Part shown: positions 23,978-29,506 of the stretch, in pieces
Layout: each line of letters starts with the position of its first letter
Position numbering within the stretch: the first letter of the stretch is position 1
Assembly (NCBI GenBank): GCA_964476375.1
Contig: CAYYZW010000343.1
Coordinates: 1 to 29,506, forward strand
DNA: 29,506 bases
Direction of reading: 5' to 3'
Origin: SAT2750 sp964476375
GTDB taxonomy: Bacteria > Planctomycetota > Planctomycetia > Pirellulales > Pirellulaceae
The notes under the pieces: generated by a model
What the model was told of the DNA's origin: nothing
The model's database searches: none
What the model saw: the letters and a program-made list of their open reading frames with translations, nothing else
Position numbers and translations under genes: made by a program

Positions 23978-25138
23978 TTATTTCGTGTTCACGTAGAGCT
24001 TGACGTTGTGCGTGGCCCGTCCCCCCGCGACGATGTCCGGCCGTCCGTCGCCGGTCAGGTCGGCCACGACCAGGTCCTCGGTGGCCATCCCTCCGGCGTC
24101 GATCACGTGCTTCTCCCACTTTTCCCCGCTCTTATCCAGTCCATTGTAGATGTTCACGCCCGGTACCTCGGGCGTATCGCTGTGTCCAAAGACGATCTCA
24201 TCGGATCCGTCGCCGTCCAGGTCCGCCGTCCAGAGTGCATGGCCGCGGCGGAAGCCGTCGTCCACCACCTGGCGTTTCCAGAGGGCTCCTTTCTTGTCGG
24301 GTGCGGTATAGACGACCAGGCTGTGACCATGCATCGGTTCGACGGTGGTGATGAACATCCCGCCACCCTTCAGGCGGCCTGTCTTGATCTCGCCCGCGCC
24401 ACCCTGGTTCGGGTCATCAGCAATGATACCGCTCCCCAGTTTTGTCTTGCCCCAGCCCGTGGCGGTTCGGCGAACCAGGTGAACTCCCTCGCGGCTGGCC
24501 GTTAACGTGTCGATCGTGGCATCGCCGTCGACATCGATATGCCAGTGGTTGTGCATCCGATTCATCTCGCCGTTCAAAATCGTCGGGGCCCAGCGGTCCT
24601 TGGTCGGATCGGCGGGAATCTCAAAGGCAGTCAGGCGGACACCATTGCCGACCGTGGCGTTGAGCGGTGAAATTACCAGCTGGGGCCGGTCCTTGCCCAT
24701 CACGTTGGCCCATCGCATGCGGTGAAGCCAGCGTTCGACGCCTATGTCATAAACCTGCCAGCGATCCTCGAGCGACTCACCCCGTCCAAGCCAGTGGATC
24801 GTCCCGGTCCCTGTCCAGCCGGCTCCCAGGGCAAAGTCGATTTTTCCGTCACCGTCGATATCCTCCGCGGCGATGCAGACGTTGTCGCGAGGAGTCTGGT
24901 CCTGGATGATGACCCGCATTTTCCAGTCGGGAGCCTGGTACCAGAGCACCCGGTTCTCACTCACCGCCACGATGTCCTGCCTGTCGTCCCCGTCGACATC
25001 GGCGATGGTGACCGCATAGCAGACCTTGCCGATATTGGCATCAATAATCTGCTCTTTGAACTGGGGGAACGTGTCGGCGCCCAGGGCCGGCTGGCAGATC
25101 CAGGCGGTCAGAATGGTCAGGCAAAGGCAGCTGCGCAT
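23978..25138 (-). CDS. exported VCBS/FG-GAP repeat protein
   Basis: The 386-residue protein begins with a signal peptide (MRSCLCLTILTAWICQPALG). The mature part contains at least five calcium-binding-type motifs of VCBS/FG-GAP repeats: DVDGDDRQDIVAVSENR, DIDGDGKIDFALGAGW, DVDGDATIDTLTASRE, DLDGDGSDEIVFGHSD and DLTGDGRPDIVAGGRA. These build a beta-propeller as in integrin-alpha heads; planctomycetes encode many. The role is unknown; binding or display at the cell surface is inferred. The start at 25138 is supported by AAGGAACC about 7 bases upstream; an in-frame ATG at 25249 would add 37 residues and lies upstream of the likely transcript start. A GTGACA/TATGCT promoter-like pair precedes it. 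It converges on the LRR gene. Confidence 0.88.
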   Translation of the reverse strand: MRSCLCLTILTAWICQPALGADTFPQFKEQIIDANIGKVCYAVTIADVDGDDRQDIVAVSENRVLWYQAPDWKMRVIIQDQTPRDNVCIAAEDIDGDGKIDFALGAGWTGTGTIHWLGRGESLEDRWQVYDIGVERWLHRMRWANVMGKDRPQLVISPLNATVGNGVRLTAFEIPADPTKDRWAPTILNGEMNRMHNHWHIDVDGDATIDTLTASREGVHLVRRTATGWGKTKLGSGIIADDPNQGGAGEIKTGRLKGGGMFITTVEPMHGHSLVVYTAPDKKGALWKRQVVDDGFRRGHALWTADLDGDGSDEIVFGHSDTPEVPGVNIYNGLDKSGEKWEKHVIDAGGMATEDLVVADLTGDGRPDIVAGGRATHNVKLYVNTK

Positions 25139-25177
25139 GGTCGGTTCCTTGTGCTCAGGGTGTTTCGAGTGAAGGCC

Positions 25178-25206
25178 AGCATAGCCTCTGCCAGGCCAGG
25201 TGTCAC
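25178..25206 (-). promoter_or_regulatory. candidate promoter of the VCBS-repeat gene
   Basis: On the minus strand GTGACA (25206-25201, five of six) and TATGCT (25183-25178, four of six) are spaced by exactly 17 bases. A transcript would start near 25171 with a leader of about 33 bases to the ATG at 25138. Confidence 0.42.
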
Positions 25207-25240
25207 TTTCCATCCCACCGTGCGGCAGAGGAACTTTCGC

Positions 25241-25246
25241 TATAAT
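25241..25246 (+). promoter_or_regulatory. candidate -10 box before the unknown membrane protein gene
   Basis: A perfect TATAAT lies 46 bases before the GTG at 25293, without a convincing -35 box. If it is used, the longer reading from a GTG at 25200 cannot be translated from this transcript. It lies back to back with the VCBS gene promoter candidate. Confidence 0.33.
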
Positions 25247-25292
25247 CACGCCTGACGTTTCTGCCGCCGGACAATATCCTGGGAACCGAACC

Positions 25293-26018
25293 GTGATTCA
25301 CGATCTCGCCGACCTGCTGGACCAGCTTGACTCTGCTGCCACCGGAAAAGACCGGCAGGAGATGGTCCGGTTGATCCAGGAGATGTCCGGTGAGGAGAGC
25401 TGTACATTCGAGTTTAAAATCAAGGAGATCCAGCCGACCTATGACGATGTCCAGGACAAGAAGTATCACGGCGGCATGACGGTGATGGCAGAACTTGTTG
25501 ACTTCCGTCCCGGGTACGAACCTGAATGCGAGGTGGAGTACCTGCATGACCAGAGCGGCCAGCAGCTCGAGCTGTTACTGCCAAGGTGGTGTAACAAGGG
25601 AGTCGGTGCCTGGAAGAAGGGAGATCAGATTGGCTGCCAGGGCCACCTGCAGGGCTGGGATGCAAATGACAATTGCTACCAGCTGCTGGTCACGGAGGTC
25701 CCCTTTTATTCTCGGCTCGGCAAGCTGCTGATCTGGACCCTGGCACTCCTTTTTTTCTGGTGGTGGTGGTGGCCGGTTTGGGCACTCTACAAGGTTGTCT
25801 ACGTGGCGATTCCTGTGGGGCTGGTGGTTTGGGCGATTGCCGCCTGGCAGGGCCATGAAGGACTGGCCGAGAATGCATTCTGGATGCTTGTTTGCCTGGG
25901 ACCCCTTGGGCTGTTCCTGCGGTGTTACGGCTATTTCGTCAAACGGGTACTCGAGATCGAAACAGGCGATGAGGACGAGACAGAAGAGGAATCGGTAAAT
26001 TCCAACGTGGCATGCTGA
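25293..26018 (+). CDS. membrane protein of unknown function with a five-tryptophan run
   Basis: I do not recognise this 241-residue protein. Residues 1-35 are helical and charged (VIHDLADLLDQLDSAATGKD). Residues about 38-136 look like a compact beta domain, possibly OB-fold-like (MTVMAELVDFRPGYEPECEV, WKKGDQIGCQGHLQGW, CYQLLVTEV). Residues about 141-185 and 194-215 are membrane segments, the first containing WWWWW at 156-160 followed by PVW. The C-terminus is acidic (ETGDEDETEEES) and ends in Cys. There is no signal peptide, so the N-domain is probably cytosolic. GTG 25293 is chosen because a TATAAT lies 46 bases upstream and the protein begins at a natural helix; GTG 25200 in the same frame would add 31 residues. 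It converges with the next gene across a 10-base gap. Confidence 0.75.
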   Translation: MIHDLADLLDQLDSAATGKDRQEMVRLIQEMSGEESCTFEFKIKEIQPTYDDVQDKKYHGGMTVMAELVDFRPGYEPECEVEYLHDQSGQQLELLLPRWCNKGVGAWKKGDQIGCQGHLQGWDANDNCYQLLVTEVPFYSRLGKLLIWTLALLFFWWWWWPVWALYKVVYVAIPVGLVVWAIAAWQGHEGLAENAFWMLVCLGPLGLFLRCYGYFVKRVLEIETGDEDETEEESVNSNVAC

Positions 26019-26028
26019 TCTGCCGCGA

Positions 26029-26928
26029 TTACCTGGGAACGTCGACCAGGTAGAGGTCAAAGCGGCCTCGCCGCTCCGAGACATAGACCACCCTGCTTCC
26101 ATCCACGTTCCAGCTGGGATAGTCGTCCCGTTCCGGGTTCCGGGTCAGTCGCTGCAGGTTCGAACCGTCCAGGTCCATCACGTAGATCTCCTGGTCACCG
26201 TTGCGGCTACTGGCAAAGACGATCCGGGTCCCGTCGGGCGACACGCGCGGACGGATATCCTGCCGCGGGCTCGTGGTTAGCCGCCGCAGGTCCTCGCCGG
26301 CCAGGTTGATCGAGTAGATCTCGAAATCCCCCTCGCGGCTGGAAGAAAAGACGACCCGCTGGCCATCCGGGGTGAAGGTGGGCCAGTTGTGGATCCCCCG
26401 CCCCGAGGTCAGCTGTCTCTTTTCCTTGGCCTGGGGAGTAACCAGGAAAATATGCTGCGGGCCGGTCTCGGCAAAACAGTAGGCGACCAGGGTGCTATCG
26501 GGTGAAAAGGCCGGGCTTCGCATGCCACCTCGGCCCTGGGGAACAAGCTCCGCATTTTTCTGTTCCTTGTCGTCACGGATGACCAGCTTGACCGAGAGGT
26601 TGCCCGTGTTCTGGCTGTAGGCATGGTACCGGCCGTTGGCCGAAAAGCTCGGTTCCAGCTCCGAGCGGGGAGCGTCCGAGTGCAGGGGAGCCGACTCGTT
26701 TGTTTCCAGGTTCAGCCTCAAGAGCTTGATCAGGTCGGTGGAAACATCCACGCCGTAGACCAGGTGCTCGCCGTCCGGCTGGAAGACCGGGTCTCGCTTG
26801 AGCCGCCCGTCGTCGGTGAGGCGGACTTCCTTGAGCTTGACGGGATCCTCCGCACGGGCAGATCCCGGCGGTAATGCCAGTAACAGAATAGCGCCGACTG
26901 CGACCGCGAGCGGTCTAGAACAACTCAT
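26029..26928 (-). CDS. exported PD40 (TolB-like) beta-propeller protein
   Basis: This 299-residue protein has a signal peptide (LAVAVGAILLLALPPGSARA) and six WD40-like PD40 repeats of the TolB type: RDPVFQPDGEHLVYG, LEPSFSANGRYHAYS, RSPAFSPDSTLVAYC, NWPTFTPDGQRVVFSSSREG with FEIYSINL, RPRVSPDGTRIVFASSRNGD with EIYVMDLDG, and YPSWNVDGSRVVYVSERRGR with FDLYLVDV. It lacks the N-terminal TolB domain and a peptidase domain, so it is a bare propeller, presumably for binding. The ATG at 26928 lies inside the last codons of the DUF1501 gene (14-base overlap) behind a GGGGGGA sequence, so the two are co-translated. A start at 26979 would place the signal peptide internally. It probably works with the DUF1501 protein at the cell surface. 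Confidence 0.87.
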   Translation of the reverse strand: MSCSRPLAVAVGAILLLALPPGSARAEDPVKLKEVRLTDDGRLKRDPVFQPDGEHLVYGVDVSTDLIKLLRLNLETNESAPLHSDAPRSELEPSFSANGRYHAYSQNTGNLSVKLVIRDDKEQKNAELVPQGRGGMRSPAFSPDSTLVAYCFAETGPQHIFLVTPQAKEKRQLTSGRGIHNWPTFTPDGQRVVFSSSREGDFEIYSINLAGEDLRRLTTSPRQDIRPRVSPDGTRIVFASSRNGDQEIYVMDLDGSNLQRLTRNPERDDYPSWNVDGSRVVYVSERRGRFDLYLVDVPR

Positions 26929-28246
26929 CGATGATCGTCCCCCCGTCGAGGACACCCATTTCGGCGCGTGCCTGGGCATCCACCCCGGCCAGTTCAGCGA
27001 TCGTGGTGCCGGCCATCAGCGGGGTGATCTTGTCGGTGATCGGATCCTCGGCCAGCTTGTCGCTCTGGCCGATCACGCGGCCCGGCTTGACCCCGGCGCC
27101 TGCCCAGGCCGAGAAGTAACAGCGTGGCCAGTGGTCACGGGCAGCCCGTTTATTAATCCGGGGTGGGCGGCCAAACTCGCCCATCGCCACGACCAGGGTC
27201 GTGTCGAGCAGGCCCCGGTCGCGAAGGTCGTCCAGCAGCGCCGAGAAAGCCCGGTCCAGGATCGGGCAGTGGCGGTCCTGGAGAAGTTCGAAATTATAGA
27301 TGTGCGTGTCCCAGCCAAAGTCCGCACCGGGCGTGATCGATTCCACGTACTCGCTCCAGTTGACCTGGATATAGGGGGTCCCCGCCTCGACCAGTCGCCG
27401 CGCCAAAAGACAGCTCTGGCCAAACGTGGTATGGCCATACATGTCCCGTGTCGCGTCCTTTTCCTGTGTCAGGTCAAAGGAGTTGATCGCCCCGGGGCTG
27501 GTAAACATCCGGTAGGCGGACTGGTAGGTCCGTGACCAGGGGTCGACCCCGGCCAGGTCCAGTTGCCGACGCGTCGTGTCCAGGTTGTCCAGCAGCGTGC
27601 GGCGATCGTTGATGCGGTTGGGGGTCAGGCCCTCGAGCAGCTTGAGCGTGGGCAGGTTGACCTCTCCCTCGCCACTGCACTGGACCAGGAAGGGGTCGTA
27701 GGCCACCCCCAGTGTTCCCCCGCCGTAGCCCGAGATGCGGCGGGGCAGGTCCCGCGGGATACCGCGTCCGATATAGAAAAAGGGAGGCAGGTCGGCGCCG
27801 CCTCGATGCTTGGCCAGGATGGCGCCAAAGTTGGGCTGCACCGGGCCGGGGTTTTCCTCAAAGCCGGTCAGTCCGACCGTGCCGGCACCCGGGTGACCGG
27901 CATTGGAGGAGACCATCGAGCGGATCAGCGAGAACTGGTCACTGCGAGAGGCCAGCTTGGGCAGCAGTTCACTGAAATGCACGCCCGGTGTCCGTGTGGC
28001 AATCGGCGCGAAGGGCCCGCGGTACTCGAGCGGAGAGTCCGGCTTGGGATCAAAGGTCTCGATATGGCTGGGGGCACCCCACAGCCAGAGCAGGATCACC
28101 GAGCGGGCCTGTCCCTCGGATGCCTGCACCGGTGCGCCCGTGCCGGCCAGGCTGAGGCCCACAGGCAACGAGGCGCCGAGCTTGAGAAAGCTGCGCCGAG
28201 AGACACCACTGCAGGTTCGGGCCTTGAAATTACCAACCTCGATCAT
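26915..28246 (-). CDS. DUF1501 family protein with Tat signal
   Basis: The 443-residue product is a second DUF1501 protein, of a different subgroup from the one at 2405. A clear Tat motif SRRSFLKLGASLPVGLSLAG opens it. Landmarks are VILLWLWGAPSHIETFDPKP, FSLIRSMVSSNAGHPGAGTV, DMYGHTTFGQSCLLARRLVE, FGWDTHIYNFELL and VVAMGEFGRPPRINKRAARD followed by HWPRCY. Family members show an alkaline-phosphatase-like fold, but the reaction is unproven. No DUF1549/DUF1553 partner is adjacent; instead the PD40 propeller gene overlaps its end. GTG at 28249 and ATG at 28246 are adjacent; I take the ATG. The gene stops with TAG and is divergent from the sulfatase gene, sharing a 121-base spacer. Confidence 0.93.
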   Translation of the reverse strand: MIEVGNFKARTCSGVSRRSFLKLGASLPVGLSLAGTGAPVQASEGQARSVILLWLWGAPSHIETFDPKPDSPLEYRGPFAPIATRTPGVHFSELLPKLASRSDQFSLIRSMVSSNAGHPGAGTVGLTGFEENPGPVQPNFGAILAKHRGGADLPPFFYIGRGIPRDLPRRISGYGGGTLGVAYDPFLVQCSGEGEVNLPTLKLLEGLTPNRINDRRTLLDNLDTTRRQLDLAGVDPWSRTYQSAYRMFTSPGAINSFDLTQEKDATRDMYGHTTFGQSCLLARRLVEAGTPYIQVNWSEYVESITPGADFGWDTHIYNFELLQDRHCPILDRAFSALLDDLRDRGLLDTTLVVAMGEFGRPPRINKRAARDHWPRCYFSAWAGAGVKPGRVIGQSDKLAEDPITDKITPLMAGTTIAELAGVDAQARAEMGVLDGGTIIDELF

Positions 28247-28285
28247 CACGTTTTTCCGTTCATTTCTTTATCGACAAGCCGGCAT

Positions 28286-28293
28286 ATTATAAT
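28286..28293. promoter_or_regulatory. symmetric AT-rich element between DUF1501 and sulfatase genes
   Basis: The sequence ATTATAAT contains TATAAT on the plus strand (28288-28293) and on the minus strand (28291-28286). It could serve as a -10 box in either direction, for the sulfatase (leader about 68 bases) or the DUF1501 gene (about 35 bases). No clear -35 box is found on either side. Confidence 0.3.
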
Positions 28294-28367
28294 CTCGTAT
28301 CGGCCAGAGAGGTGTTTAGTTTTACCATAACTCGGTTTACTTCTTGTCCTCACGGGAAAAACCAGCC

Positions 28368-29506
28368 ATGTTTTCGACGAAAGACATTTGTTCTCTCCTT
28401 GCCTGTCTGCTGGGCACCGTGGCCTCCGCTGCCGAGCGGCCCAATATTCTTCTCTTGATCAGCGATGACCAGCGACCGGACACGATTGCTGCCCTGGGGA
28501 ACTCGGTCATCCAGACTCCGCACCTGGATCGCCTGGTCGCCGAGGGGACAACCTTCCCGCGGGCCACCTGTGCCCACCCACTCTGCGTGCCGGCACGGGC
28601 AGAACTCCTGACCGGCCAGACCGGATTTCGTAACGGCGTCCATCCACCGAACAACACGCCGGACCTCCAGCAGCAGACCTGGCCGGCATGGATGGCCGCG
28701 TCGGGGTACCGTACCTGGTGGGTGGGAAAGTGGATGATTGCCGGACGGCCCTCGAGCCGTGGTTTCCAGGAGAGTCTGGGTCTGTTCGGTTCGGGCACGC
28801 GTCCCGAAACGCCGCAGTATGACAGCGCGGGACGACTGGTCACCGGTTACCGGGGATGGATGTTTCAGAGCGATGACCGCACGCTCCATCCGGAAGAGGG
28901 AGTGGGCCTGACGCCTGACATTAGCGAGAAATTTGCGGACGCGGCGATCGAGTTCCTGGGCCGTGAAACGGAGAGACCCTTCTTCCTGCAGGTTAACTTC
29001 ACGGCGCCCCATGACCCGCTGCTGGATCCTCCGGGCTGGGAGGAGACCTATGACCCGCGGCAGATGCCGCTGCCGGGGAATTTCGCCGGTCGGCATCCGT
29101 TTGATCACGGCAATGAGGAGGGCCGGGACGAGCAGCTCAACAGCTGGCCGCGGAGGAAAAAGGATATCCGCCGGGACCTGGCCACCTACTACGCGGTGAT
29201 CTCCCACATGGACCAGCAGGTGGGCCGTATCCTGGCTGCACTGGAAAAAAACGGACAGGCCGACAGCACGGTTGTGATTTTTACCAGTGACCATGGACTG
29301 GCCCTGGGCAGCCACGGGCTGATGGGCAAGCAGAATATGTACGAGCATACGATCAACGTCCCGCTGATCATCCGCGGGCCGGGATTCGAGGCGGGGACAA
29401 CCTGTAATGCACAGTGTTACCTGCGGGATCTTGTCCCCACCAGCCTGGAACTGGCCGGGATCGATATTCCCGCTAGTGTCGAGGGGGCCAGCCTGATGCC
29501 GGTTGT
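28368..29506 (+). CDS. sulfatase family protein, 3' end missing (partial)
   Basis: The frame gives 379 residues and runs off the window. A signal peptide (MFSTKDICSLLACLLGTVAS) precedes a standard sulfatase N-domain. Metal site residues are Asp33-Asp34 in ILLLISDDQRPD. The formylglycine motif is CVPARAELLTG, with Cys73, Pro75 and Arg77 in place; position 76 is Ala where Ser is more usual, which the CxPxR core tolerates. The sequence NFTAPHDP and TSDHGLALGSHGLMGKQNMY (Asp308, His309, Lys321) complete the active site. Cys73 would need oxidation by a formylglycine-generating enzyme encoded elsewhere. Such enzymes cleave sulfate esters, often from polysaccharides, outside the cytoplasm; the substrate is not predictable here. 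GGGAA lies about 10 bases before the ATG. The gene is divergent from the DUF1501 gene. Confidence 0.93.
   Translation, partial: MFSTKDICSLLACLLGTVASAAERPNILLLISDDQRPDTIAALGNSVIQTPHLDRLVAEGTTFPRATCAHPLCVPARAELLTGQTGFRNGVHPPNNTPDLQQQTWPAWMAASGYRTWWVGKWMIAGRPSSRGFQESLGLFGSGTRPETPQYDSAGRLVTGYRGWMFQSDDRTLHPEEGVGLTPDISEKFADAAIEFLGRETERPFFLQVNFTAPHDPLLDPPGWEETYDPRQMPLPGNFAGRHPFDHGNEEGRDEQLNSWPRRKKDIRRDLATYYAVISHMDQQVGRILAALEKNGQADSTVVIFTSDHGLALGSHGLMGKQNMYEHTINVPLIIRGPGFEAGTTCNAQCYLRDLVPTSLELAGIDIPASVEGASLMPV

Overview
The window looks like a chromosomal segment of a planctomycete (Planctomycetota, perhaps Pirellulales-like; the order cannot be fixed from sequence alone). It holds several protein families that are hallmarks of that phylum: DUF1549/DUF1553, two DUF1501 proteins, DUF1592-type and DUF1552 proteins, a Pirellula/Verrucomicrobium-type haem protein, a sulfatase and many exported repeat proteins (LRR, WD40, PD40, VCBS, ankyrin, HEAT). 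GC content is high, most intergenic gaps are short, and many ORFs are coupled by ATGA overlaps. No tRNA, rRNA, CRISPR array or insertion sequence was seen.

Layout. 1-169 (-): 5' end of an exported protein with a TTG start. 170-439: divergent regulatory gap. 440-4761 (+): three-gene operon of DUF1549/DUF1553 cytochrome-like protein, DUF1501 protein and LRR/coiled-coil protein. 15370-4800 (-): six tightly packed genes in the order large haem/HEAT protein, LamG/PSCyt1/DUF1592 protein, DUF1552 protein (interrupted by an in-frame TAG), membrane methyltransferase, WD40 protein, gamma-glutamyltransferase. 15371-15819: a 449-base gap with a very strong intrinsic terminator pointing away from the minus operon, and further hairpins just before the next gene. 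15820-20144 (+): DUF4956 membrane protein, VTC-fold (polyphosphate polymerase-like) protein, and a membrane-anchored CotH-kinase-like protein fused to three ankyrin blocks. 20242-23081 (+): HlyD/MacA-like adaptor and MacB/FtsX-like permease with no ATPase gene beside them. 23223-23930 (+): second LRR protein, a paralogue of the first. 25138-23978 (-): VCBS-repeat exported protein. 25293-26018 (+): unknown membrane protein. 28246-26029 (-): DUF1501 protein plus PD40 propeller. 28368 to the window end (+): 5' part of a sulfatase.

How the genes may work together. The DUF1549/1501 and DUF1592/1552 pairs recur in planctomycetes as exported modules next to c-type cytochrome domains; here three of the large proteins carry CxxCH haem-binding motifs. 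The VTC, DUF4956 and CotH families are known to cluster in bacteria and suggest a membrane phosphate-polymer or phosphorylation module. The ankyrin extension of the CotH protein and the following adaptor/permease pair are the least explained parts of the window. The in-frame TAG in the DUF1552 gene and the terminator-bounded gap at 15.4-15.8 kb are the clearest anomalies.
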